A stretch of 27,960 bases of DNA from Chara braunii. Its lineage: Eukaryota > Streptophyta > Charophyceae > Charales > Characeae. Both the position numbers and the translations under genes were made by a program. The stretch spans positions 95,614 to 123,573 of the forward strand of contig BFEA01000460.1 of NCBI GenBank assembly GCA_003427395.1, given 5' to 3'. Positions 9,201 to 17,805 of the stretch are shown piece by piece (within the stretch, counting starts at the first letter, position 1; each line of letters starts with the position of its first letter). A model generated the notes under the pieces. It made no database searches. It worked only from the letters and a program-made list of their open reading frames with translations, and had not been told where the DNA came from.

Positions 9201-9797
9201 CGAGCAGGTTAAGTGTAAGTCCCACTGCTGGTCATCCGGAGAGTTTTATTAGTGACCTCAATCTGACCATCTGTCCTAGGGTGGTAAGACGATGAGAAGC
9301 GGAGCTGGGATCCGGATACCTTGTGTAGGCGTCTCCATAATGTGCTCGTAAAGCGCGGGTCACGACCGAAGATGATGCTCTAAGGTAAGCCGTGATCTCT
9401 CATGACTCGGTCGAAGATGATGTCGACGACCTCACGAGCGCTAATACGATAGCGGCACAGGACAAAGCGTGCACGCTTCGTGAAGTGATCGATGATGACC
9501 ACGATAGCATCATGACCACGCTCAGTGGATTGAAGAAGCGGACCAATCAAATCCATCCAGATTGACTACCAACAACCCTGAGGTACAGATAGGGGCTGAA
9601 GTAACCCATACGGAAAGTATTTCGCATTGTTCACCTCCTGGCAGGTAGGACACTCCTGGATGTAGGCTTTGACGAAGTCCTTGGACTTTGGCCAAACATA
9701 TAGGCGGCAAACACGAGCCAACGTCTTGTGGAAGCCCGTATGACCAGCAGCTAACTGGTCATGGAACTCTACTACAGCCTGGATGTGGATTTGTCCA
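9201..9797 (-). pseudogene. Integrase zinc-binding and catalytic core, second (downstream) copy
   Basis: Product of a tandem duplication; the other copy is 9834-10445. On the minus strand it runs through an HHCC zinc-binding domain (HDQLAAGHTGFHKT, then ECPTC), the first catalytic Asp region (WMDLIG, where the other copy has SMDFIG), the second Asp (FGRDPRFTS) and the final Glu (HPRTDGQIEVTN). Shared stops occur after GCW and after GLP. This copy keeps better spacing around VMRDHGLP and the segment between the second Asp and the Glu. It has lost about 25 bp after the Glu motif, and its end is truncated at LTCS before joining the C-terminal region. Confidence 0.8.
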
Positions 9798-9833
9798 GTG
9801 GCTGGCAAAACGGCGTGGTTGTACGCAATCTCC

Positions 9834-10445
9834 GAGCAGGTTAAGTGTAAGTCCCACTGCTGGTCATTCCTAGTAAACTTTCGGAGGATATTACCGAAAG
9901 TTTTATTGGTGACCTCAATCTGACCATCTGTCCGAGGGTGGTAAAACAAAGCGGAGCTGGGATCCGGATACCTTGGGTAGGCGTCTCCAGAATGTGCTCG
10001 TAAAGCGCGGGTCACGACCGAAGATGATGCTCTAAGGTAAGCTGGGAACTCTCATGACTCAGTCGAAGACGATGTCGACGACCTCACGAGCGCTAATACG
10101 ATAGCGGCACGGGACAAAGCGTGCACGCTTTGTGAAGCGATCGATGATGACCACGATAGCATCATGACCACGCTCTGTGGGTGGAAGAAGCGAACCAATG
10201 AAATCCATCGAGATTGACTACCAACAACCCTCAGGTATCGGTAGGGGCTGAAGTAACCCGTACGGAAAGTGGTTCGCATTGTTCACCTCCTGGCAGGTAG
10301 GACACTCCTGGATGTAGGCTTTGACGAAGTCCTTGGACTTCGGCCAAACATATAGGCGGCAAACACGAGCCAACGTCTTGTGGAAGCCCATGTGACCAGC
10401 AACTACCTGGTCATGGAACTCTACTACAGCATGGATGTGGAATTT
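9834..10445 (-). pseudogene. Integrase zinc-binding and catalytic core, first (upstream) copy
   Basis: It is preceded on the minus strand by the RNase H to integrase linker and begins with HAVVEFHDQVVAGHMGFHKT, ECPTCQ (zinc domain). It continues to SMDFIG, the D region GRDPRFTS and HPRTDGQIEVTN, ending EIAYNHAVLPATG. Stops after GCW and before the second Asp region are shared with the other copy. The TGA in FD*VMR is private: the other copy has CGA. A frameshift separates GRDPRF from HPRTDG. At 9798-9833 the end of this core runs directly into the zinc-domain start of the next copy. As a result one open frame (9566-10015) reads as a permuted protein with the core before the zinc domain. Confidence 0.8.
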
Positions 10446-11448
10446 TTCGGTGGAAGGAACGTTGATACATAGTTTTAGCTGATCAGATATGTCATGTCAG
10501 TACACGAGACCATTCTGACCGAGGGAGTATGAAGGAACGGTCTTGCCACTTCACAGTGTCAAGTAGAGAACACGATAATCCGGGCAGTGGTGGTACTGAG
10601 TGTGATATGCATCGATCACCGACTGATTAACAGTGGTGATGGAGATGGCAGCACGATGGATGGGTTCCTGATTGTGATCAGAACGGCGGGACAAGGCATC
10701 GGCGACGCGGTTCGTTTCACCCTTGATGGGATGAGTGGTGAAAATGAACTCGGATAAATCACTCCACCAGCGTGTCTGTCGAGGGGAAAGTTTGGGCTTT
10801 ATGAGGAATGTTTGAACAACTTAGTTGTCCGTGCGCACAGTGAAGGGCATCCCGTGCAGATAATGACGCCAATGTAGGGTAGCATAAACTACTGTGAGAA
10901 CCTCACTGTGAGAACCTCACATTCATCGACAATGTAGTTTATCTCGATAGGCAGTAGCTGACGGGAATAGAAAGCGATCGGGCAATCCCCAACATGAGCC
11001 TCGACAGTCCCATCCTTCACAATGGTCGGGGCGTAAGTAACGGGAGGATTGTCAGTGGAGGGAACTGGTGGGAGGATAGGCGTCAGGCGTCAGTAGAGAA
11101 GCAAAGTCATCAGGAAGGGGGGGGAAGGAGGAACATGGGGATAAGGTGAATTAGGAAGAGAGGAAAACACTTGAAAAAATACGACTCCTACTGCAAAATC
11201 TAACACATGAGTGATGACGATGAAGGGACGGTCAAAATCAGGGACGCAAAGATCCGACCCACAAGTCACCGCTTTCTTGAGGGCGCAAAAGGTGTCATCG
11301 CAGAGGGGTGTCTAAGACCACGGCGGTTCTTCTGGAGGAGGGTAGAGGTAAGGACGTGGGAATACCTAGCGTATCTGTGGATAAAATTACGATAGTAACT
11401 AGTAAGGCCTAGAAAACTGCGAAGTTGCTTGACGGATGTCGGGATGGT
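10446..11448 (-). pseudogene. RNase H domain and linker to integrase
   Basis: Minus-strand pieces in order: SYYRNFIHRYARYSHVLTS (RT-RNase H connection), CVPDFDRPFIVITHVLDFAVG, FYSRQLLPIEINYIVDECE, WRHYLHGMPFTVRTDN, and finally ETNRVADALSRR. These match the Ty3/gypsy RNase H blocks (PDF..PF.+.TDAS..A.G, FYSR.L...E.NY...E.E, WRHYL.G.PF.VRTD, N.VADALSR). The usual catalytic TDAS reads THVL here, so the first active-site Asp is lost. A proline-rich insert of about 40 residues precedes FYSRQ. A 14-bp tandem duplication (10893-10920) shifts the frame within the domain. Decayed beyond function. Confidence 0.75.
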
Positions 11449-12475
11449 TCACTCCGCAATAGCAGTGATCTTCGTGTCATCCATATAAAGACCTTGGTCA
11501 GACACATCGTGTCCTAGGAAGTCAACTTTGTGATGGGCAAAGTGACACTTACTAAGCTTGGCATAGAAGTCATGCTTGCGTAAGCGTTGTAGGACATCGC
11601 GGAGATGTCTGACATGGTCTTCTAAGGTATGACCGTAGGCCAAGATGTCGTCCACGTATACGAGAACGCATTCTTCAAGAATGTCCATGAAGATGTCGTT
11701 AATCCTCGTCTGACAGGTGGCGGATGCATTGCTGAGCTTGAATGACATCACCTTGAACTCGTAGTGGCCAAAGCGTGACCTAAAGGCGGTCTTCGGCTGG
11801 TCCTTTGTGGCTATGCGGATCTGGTGGTAACTGCTACGAAGATCGATCTTCGTGAAGAAGCGGTTGTCTGCCAGACGGTCAAATAGCTCATTCGCGCGAG
11901 GCATGGGATAGTTGTTATAAATCATGTACGAGTCAAGGTCGCGGTAGTCAATGCAGAGGCGAAGAATTTCGTCCGCTTTGCGAGCAAAGAGGACGGGTGC
12001 ACCCAAGAGGAGTTACTAGGTTAATGAAACCCAGTCGAAGGAGTTCCTCAAACTGACGCTTGAGTTTCGTCGCCTCTTGAATCGAGAGTCAGTGGGGTGT
12101 GTGATAGTGGACACGATAGTTAGGCAAGAGCTGGATAGAATGTTCAACACCGCGCATCCGAGGGATCTTGTTGTATGAGAAATACGGGGGAAAAACATCG
12201 AGATACTCTCGAATCAAATCGCGAACGACGGACTCTAAGTCGGTCGTGAACCGCATGAGTTCCTCAACGTCTGTGTTTGCACGAGACGTATGGGTGGACT
12301 CAGCAGTGAACGGCGTAGGGACCTGGGATGTCGAGGGGGTATCCGCAGGTTGAGGGATTGATGTAGAGATGAGACCCACGAAGATGGAGGAAGGGTCAGG
12401 GGGACCGGGTTTCAGTGAGATGAGCTCAATCTCGAGACAGAGTGGATCATAACAAAGAAGATCCATGACGTTCAC
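11449..12475 (-). pseudogene. Reverse transcriptase
   Basis: The open part 12006-11449 (185 residues) contains GAPVLFARK, RLCIDYRDLD, FTKIDLRSSYHQIRI with catalytic D55, the VMSFKLSNASATCQ block (usual form VMPFGLTNAPATFQ, so degraded), YVDD at 117-120 with both catalytic Asp, and VDFLGHDVS. The upstream part (12475-12089) ends in the pre-RT signature EYLDVFPP...RGVEHSIQLLPN and stops at TGA 12089-12091. From there KLKRQFEELLRLGFI continues in the same frame to a one-base G:C excess near 12002-12004, which shifts into the GAPVLF frame. The catalytic residues survive, but the gene needs a stop and a frameshift crossed. Confidence 0.9.
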
Positions 12476-13062
12476 TGCATAGAACGTGACGTTCTTCTAT
12501 CGTATGAAGTGAGCAAACTGACAAGGAGTAGTGAAGACAATGTTAGGATGGGACCTAGAGGAACGAGGGTCCTAAGGAGCTGGGTCGGGAGTGGTGTCGC
12601 CCATGGTTCCAAGAAGGGGACTCGACGGGTCTGACCACACTTCGTTTTGAGAATAAGCGTCTCGGTCGCCCATTTGGCCTCTATACCATAGAACCGGCGA
12701 GACCAAGGAGTGCCAAGGATAAAGTCGTACCGAGTCTCCAACACGTGGAAGTATGAGGCGGAATGGTAGCGTCGGGGCGCCTGGGTACTATCTGGTGGTT
12801 GTTGGATGAGATAAAAGTGAAGGTCGGGGACCATCTGATCGAAGAAGCGCTACGTCTGGTCGTCTCCGAGGGTAACTGAGATAGGAGAGCGAGACTCGGA
12901 GGTAGGTAGACGAGCTTCCTTAACCACACGAGGGTGAACAAAGTCTCCCTGCGAGCCGGAGTCCCATAAAGTGTGGTACACCCTCATAGATGTCCCCAAG
13001 CGGATAAGAATGATGGGGAGGGTGCGATCAGGGTCAGAGAGCAGAGTGAGAAGACGACGCAT
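12472..13062 (-). pseudogene. Retropepsin-type protease
   Basis: One frame runs from 13062 to 12472, broken only by TAG at 12850-12852. Residues 32-42 (LWDSGSQGDFV) carry the D-S-G active site of clan AA proteases (D34). After the stop, YDFILGTPWSRRF corresponds to the conserved ILG(M/R)PWL motif near the C-terminus of Ty3/gypsy proteases. It lies directly upstream of the RT region, with a different frame beginning at 12475. A single change removes the reading frame; the active site itself is unaltered. Confidence 0.75.
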
Positions 13063-13109
13063 GACGTTGACGTGTCTCGTGAGTCACTCCTGACGAGCCT
13101 GAAGAATGC

Positions 13110-13722
13110 TCAAGTCCAGGAGGGAGGACACAACCTCACCGCGAGTCTCCATTTGTGCACTCCAACAAGTTGTACGAATGGCCCGACTCGTCGGAAGTCT
13201 CGGGGGGAAGGACTGGATGTGGTGGTCTGCAGTGGGGTAGATAGTACCTCATCAGACGGTGGTGCACAGGGAACTGCATCTGTCGTGTCCTGAGGATCCT
13301 CTGTTGGGGTAGCCAAAGGGGCAAACCACGACTCGGTGGTCGGGAAGCCGGCTACATGCGAGGCCTCAGCGGTACAGTGCATCGTGCCTAGCTGGATGGG
13401 GCTGGTTGGGCGGGGCCGGGGGGTACTGAGATCGGCGCTGACGAGAAATGTCAGCATAGTGCCGATCGAGGGCAGCATGGTATAGAGACCGTGAGGAGGT
13501 GTGTCCATCCTGGAGGCAACGAAGGCAACCGCAACGGGCCTCAAGGGCGGCTCGCTCCTCACGGGATAGAGCTCTGCGAGGAGGGACAAACCCTGCGGGA
13601 GCTCTATCTGAGGGACTGCGAAAATGCGGGCGCCAAACTCAACAACCCGACTGCGCGCACGACCCATGGCGGACATGGCCATCTGCAAGTGTTCGGCCAC
13701 AGGGACAATGTCGTCATCCAAG
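13110..13722 (-). pseudogene. Gag C-terminal part with damaged zinc knuckle
   Basis: In the same frame as the protease, about 13486-13533, the minus strand reads CGCLRCLQDGHTSSRS. This is a CX2CX4HX4C knuckle (C-L-R-C, then H) in which the last Cys position (13486-13488) is Ser. It is followed by LDRHYADISRQRR. A second open frame (13110-13760) overlaps it and reads HLQMAMSAMGRARSRVVEF just upstream, which may be the original Gag tail before a frameshift. The knuckle would bind element RNA in the virus-like particle. The region is flanked upstream by the gag insertion. Confidence 0.6.
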
Positions 13723-13734
13723 TGGTACTGGATA

Positions 13735-14213
13735 GTGTCGTACCCCCGTTCACCATTCACGGGGTCTGTGGACGGAGACCAGTCATGGAGTTCATGGAGT
13801 TCACGACACGGGAGTTCATGGAGTTCACAAAGAGCGGTATTTTTTATTTTATTTTTTTGGTTGGGGGGGTATGTTTTTTTTTTATAGGAGGGTGGGGGAC
13901 ATCGAAGGGTAACTCCCTATAATTTTTTCAAAAAACAAATTCACGAATAATTTTTTTTTAATTAAAAACGAAAAAAAAAAATCAACCAGCCAAAATAAGC
14001 ATTTTCGTTTGCTATTTTGTAGGTCATTTCGATTTTTTTTTATTTTTTCAATGTCATCACGCTGTGGGGCTTGAGGCGAATGCACCTGGAGGAGCACCCC
14101 CCCCAAAAAAAAACACCACTCTTTCGTGGTCGTCCCGTTCACAAAAAAAACACCAAATGAACGGTCGGTCACGTTCAAGTGACCGGTGCCGGTCACGTTC
14201 ACGGGATCGACAC
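13735..14213. mobile_element. Non-autonomous insertion in gag with target-site duplication
   Basis: The Gag region is interrupted. TGGTACTGGATA occurs immediately left (13723-13734) and right (14214-14225) of a 479-bp block. The block starts GTGTCGTACCC and ends with the inverse of GTGTCGATCCC, giving short terminal inverted repeats (9 of 11). If those bases are counted as target instead, the duplication is 17 bp with one mismatch (13723-13739 and 14214-14230). GTTCAC occurs exactly five times, clustered at the two ends (13748, 13799, 13823; 14137, 14197). An 18-bp direct repeat lies at 13787 and 13811, and a foldback (GTGACCGG/CCGGTCAC) at 14179-14196. The centre is AT homopolymer-rich. No coding capacity, consistent with a MITE-like element. 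Confidence 0.7.
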
Positions 14214-14230
14214 TGGTACTGGATAATGTC

Positions 14231-14834
14231 CCGAAGCTCGATGTCCTCGGGGGCGTTCCCAAAGGTAGGGTCAAGCTCGGGTGCCATACTCGAGAGAACT
14301 GTAGCGCCGAGAGAATGACGCTCAAGGTCGAGCTGGTCGGCGGAAGCAGATGGCGAAGGAGGATCGACCGTGAGTAGCACCTCGTGACTGGGTGGCGGTG
14401 GCAGTGGATCGAGAAGAACATGGGGCGTTGGAGAAGGGACTCTGCATCTTTTGGTACTGTCGAGCATCCTTGTAGGCATGCTCTGAGGAGGCAAAGCTCT
14501 GTTGCCAAAACTCGATGCGGTAGTTAGTCGGAAGGACCGCAAGTAGGAGTGCCTCATCGCAAATGAGGCGGACATCCTGAAACACTCTGATGTGACGCTC
14601 AAGGTCTATTGGTGCGGAGGACCCACGCCACTGCGTCTGTGTGACCCGATCTAAGGCGTCCAGTCCGTCACATCATGGAGAGTGCTATAGCGGTCATGAA
14701 GGAACACGATGAAGTTCGCAAGAGAGGGAGCCTCACCCGAGCGAGTACGATGGGTATAATAGTTCTCCCATGCGTAGAACGCGCTACCTCATAATTTAGT
14801 TGCGAGTATAGAGCAGCACAACTCCTGACTAGTG
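14231..14834 (-). pseudogene. Gag core (capsid-like) region
   Basis: Minus-strand pieces in two frames give FYAWENYYTHRTRSGEAPSL and FIVFLHDRYSTLHDVTDW, then, after a frame change, ALDRVTQTQWRGSSAPIDLE, ICDEALLLAVLPTNYRIEFW and ASSEHAYKDARQYQKMQ. The order W..Y/F...F...Y, a conserved Q......I..Y, then LLLAVLP..YR..FW is the layout of Ty3/gypsy Gag capsid domains. The region is broken by TGA near 14790, TAG near 14656 and a frameshift near 14660. The insertion at 13,735-14,213 separates it from the zinc knuckle. Confidence 0.6.
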
Positions 14835-16130
14835 TTAGTTAGTGCCAGCGCACGTGAGGGGCCTGCATCCAGTGTGATACACGATGTCTACCATCGTAGT
14901 CGGGTATGTCCGACAAACACACATGAGTGGGACCATTGTGCTAACGGCGAGGGGAGAGAGGCTGATGGGCCTGCACTGCGACGAAAATGTCAAGGCCGGT
15001 GCAGGGGTAGAAGTGGTGGCAGGCTGTGAGACGAGGCTGCTGGTGGAAGGTCCATCGGACATGGACGCAACGACCGCAGCCAACTGTGACGGAGTAGCAA
15101 GGTAGGAGGGTAGAGGAGGGGAAGCCAATCGAGGGAAACAAGTCGTCAAGACAGAGGTGGGACGGGCGGTATAAGAAGAAGAAGGGTGAGCAGCCTGTGA
15201 AGGGTGAGGCTGTCTCAAGGAGAGAATCTCCGCCTGGAGCTCCGTGATGGTGGCCTGCAAAGTAGCCACTCGCTAGGTGCGTGGGGTCGGAGGTGGAGGA
15301 GGCAGAGAGGGTACCCTAGCGGGAAGAGGAGTAACTTACAACCGGGGACCCTGGGTGGGAGTGAGGAGAGGACGGGAAGAGGGAGGACTCCGGTCCGTAG
15401 TGTCGGGACCGAACTGGGAAGTTGGGAAGCCATACCGGGATGAGTAGACGAAACTGTTTGGCCAAATATCGGTATCTGCACAGCAGCACCAACGGGAGTG
15501 GCCGAAACGGCAGGGGCGACAGGGTCCGACGGGTGTGCCGCAACATATTAGCGACGGCAGCACTCACCCCTGCGGAGGGGGAGTGTTGAACCTGACCTAC
15601 GGAGGAGGATGAACAACCACATTTCCATCTCTGGAGTCGTGGAGAGATGGACTCTGAGCCGGTAGGTGATGGAGTCTGAGAGCGGTGGGGAGAGTGATGA
15701 GGAGAACCCTTGAGGCGGTGAACTTCAAGGGTGAGTGCATTTACTTGCCTCTCCAAGGGTGCAAGGCATCGAGTCGCACTTGCAGAGGTGCAAGGAGGGA
15801 CGTAAGAACAACGCGAAGGTCCGTGGGGTCCACAGAGTGCTGACCTTGGACCGTCGGGTGGGAGGGCGCCTGAGAGACGGAGGGCGCCACGACAATCTCC
15901 TCAGTTGCAGCCCCGTTTGTGGGTAGTGGACGCATGGTGGTAGACATGGCGGGAGGTGGAGAAAGAGGTGGGGAAGGAGATGGGTTGTGGCGTGGGGATA
16001 GGGGACCACCGATGAGAGGGAGGGGACCGTGAGAGCGGAGTGGGTAGTCGTGAGTCGGCTCACTCCGTGGCCAACGGTGTCGGAGGGCGAGGTGTCCCGG
16101 CCCTTCTCCGTGCGCCAGGCTTCTACTCAA
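14835..16130 (-). pseudogene. Gag N-terminal region, coiled coil plus Pro/Ser-rich
   Basis: A likely start is the ATG opening MSTTMRPLPTNGAATEEIVV (near 15947). The product continues through LRVVLTSLLAPLQVRLDAL, then, after a frame change near 15770, LERQVNALTLEVHRLK. Together these form a heptad-like helix. A second short helix, ATLQATITELQAEILSLR, lies at about 15215-15269. Between and after them the sequence is Pro/Ser-rich. N-terminal coiled coils before the capsid core are common in Gag of fungal Ty3/gypsy elements. At least two frameshifts interrupt it. The two coiled-coil/Pro-Ser blocks might be an internal duplication, but divergence is too high to say. Confidence 0.45.
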
Positions 16131-17472
16131 TACGAGTCCCTCATTCGGGCACTGCGGCTTGTAGGCATGTTCCTGAACCTCCGCAACCCTCTGGAGCCCG
16201 AGCTATACCCTACTATGGACCGGCCCAGTTGGCGTCTGCCCTCTACAAAAGGGTGCGCCACTGGGCTTTCCATTGGTCCACGCAAACTCGGCGCCCTGCT
16301 GTACAGCAGAGCACTACCGGCCTGTGGTCGTGGTAGCCGCCAGGTTCGCCCAGGGAAGCGGAAGTAAATAGTCCAGCACAGTTTTTTTTATTGCGCGCCG
16401 ATCAATCCCTGGTCAGGTTATGGGTTAGGTGCGTAGGCTCACGGGTACAGCCAGACATAAAAAAAGGGGTAAAAGAAAAAGAGAGAAAATGAAAAAGGGG
16501 AATAGGAAGAAAAAAAGGAAGCCAAGTGTCAGATCCAAGCACAGATCTGGACCCTCGCTTTAGTTTGGGGCGATCTAGTGACCTTTGACCGCGACATCGA
16601 TATGATTTCCTTTCTTTTCTTATTTCGTTTTATTATTATTGTTACTATTATTATTATCATTATTAATTTTCTCAATTTTCCTTTCGGCCTGTCACTTCGC
16701 GGGAAGGCCAACGGTGAGAATTTTGAGCTCAATGGTCTACGGCCTAAGTTGGCCGACCCCATGTATATCGTCTATGAGTGAGCTGTCCTGTTGAGCGCCG
16801 CGCGGTAAGACCCCAAAAGAGGGGCAACCCGCGTCCGAATTGGTAGAAGGCTTATCACCCTCTGTGGAAGGTCATAAGCCCCCTCCTTGCCATCGCACAC
16901 GGGTACCCGTCCAGCATAGGCCAGCAGGCGTGTTTTTAGGGAAGGGAAGCGCTTGTCGGTATCCCGTTATGGGACTACTGCCTAGACCTGCAATTGCTTG
17001 AAGTAGGGGCTGGTTCTTCGGCTGCAGGTGTACTGTCTCTTGTTTTCCCTTTTTCTTTTTTTCAGTTGTATTACTCAAAAGAAAGATTATAAGCCGCTAG
17101 TAAGCTGAATTTTGAAGGTCGTCTGAGTCTCCGTTTAGAGCACAGTGTTGCAGCTAGAGAGGGAGCCTACAAAAGGGACGAGTTTGCTCGACGACTGAGA
17201 ACGGGGTGTGTCCGAGTTACATTGTGGTGCCGACGTCATCAGAGTGGGAGAAGTCGCGGCGGACTGTTTGTGTGCGTGTACTCCGAGTGCCAAGCGCGGG
17301 CTATTCTGGGTGTTGTCATGGCCCTACATGGCTATGGACCGGACTGTTGAAACCTCCTGACTCGTTGGAGGCCAATGTCCAGTGAGGGGCCCTGGATCAC
17401 GACAATGCTCAACTATGACGGTGGGGACAAGGTCAAGTTGAAGATTAACGTGGAAGGGCGAAGGATGGGGAG
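16131..17472. other. Non-coding stretch with microsatellites and palindromes
   Basis: The 5' LTR of the minus-strand element would be expected here, but no partner repeat was found. Seen: a perfect 14-bp palindrome CTGCTGTACAGCAG (16296-16309), a purine-rich run (16458-16526), an ATT-type microsatellite (16630-16668), a perfect 12-bp palindrome ACGGGTACCCGT (16899-16910), and an inverted repeat GGCTTAT/ATAAGCC at about 16849-16880. A plus-strand open frame at 16029-16367 has no recognisable content. Confidence 0.45.
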
Positions 17473-17805
17473 ATGAGAGTTAACCCGAAGCTGCAGAACG
17501 CGATCACAGAGGCAAGAGATCGTGCGGAAAGGCGCTGCAGGAGGGACGGTGTGACGGCGAGGATGCGAGTAACAGTTGCGTACCACGAGGTTGAGACCTC
17601 AACGGACACAGCGGACCGAGAACAGGCCCACCTAGACAAAGACTCAGGTGGAGAGAGTGAGATGAGTGAGGCTGGTGACCTGGAGACTGATCTCCAGTCC
17701 TGGAACAGACCAGACCAGGTACGCAAGAACCATCCTCAGTCGCGGCGTGCAGAGAGCAGCCCGGAAGCCAGTTCGTTGCGAAGATGTGGGAAAGAGAATT
17801 GCTAG
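17473..17805 (+). CDS. Possible coding fragment, charged hypothetical protein
   Basis: ATG at 17473 to the stop at 17803-17805, 110 residues. The product is strongly charged: residues 5-35 are Arg/Ala/Glu-rich and could be helical, and 45-80 are acidic with many Ser and Asp. Just upstream in another frame lies MLNYDGGDKVKLKINVEGRR, which could belong to the same ancestral frame if one base has been lost or gained near 17470. I recognise no family. Composition is the only argument, so it may be a chance frame. Confidence 0.2.
   Translation: MRVNPKLQNAITEARDRAERRCRRDGVTARMRVTVAYHEVETSTDTADREQAHLDKDSGGESEMSEAGDLETDLQSWNRPDQVRKNHPQSRRAESSPEASSLRRCGKENC

Larger units (their letters stand above)
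8423..16130 (-). mobile_element. Dead Ty3/gypsy chromovirus (LTRs not found)
   Basis: In minus-strand order the element carries a Gag N-terminus, Gag core, zinc knuckle, retropepsin, reverse transcriptase, RNase H, integrase and chromodomain. RT before integrase places it in Ty3/gypsy, and a chromodomain at the integrase C-terminus places it among chromoviruses. Every segment is broken by stops or frameshifts. Two structural changes stand out: a tandem duplication of integrase (about 9.20-10.45 kb) and a ~479-bp insertion in gag (13,735-14,213). The coding span, about 7.2 kb without the insertion, is somewhat long for the class because of the integrase duplication. No LTR pair or primer binding site could be identified, so its true ends are unknown. 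Confidence 0.85.

Noticed and set aside
9566-10015. A novel permuted integrase with the core preceding the zinc domain
   Set aside because: The order is explained fully by the tandem duplication boundary at about 9798-9833. It is a chimeric frame and not a designed protein.
16029-16367. Plus-strand 112-codon frame upstream of the chromovirus gag
   Set aside because: It has no recognisable motif, overlaps the minus-strand Gag N-terminus, and its openness matches the local GC-rich composition.
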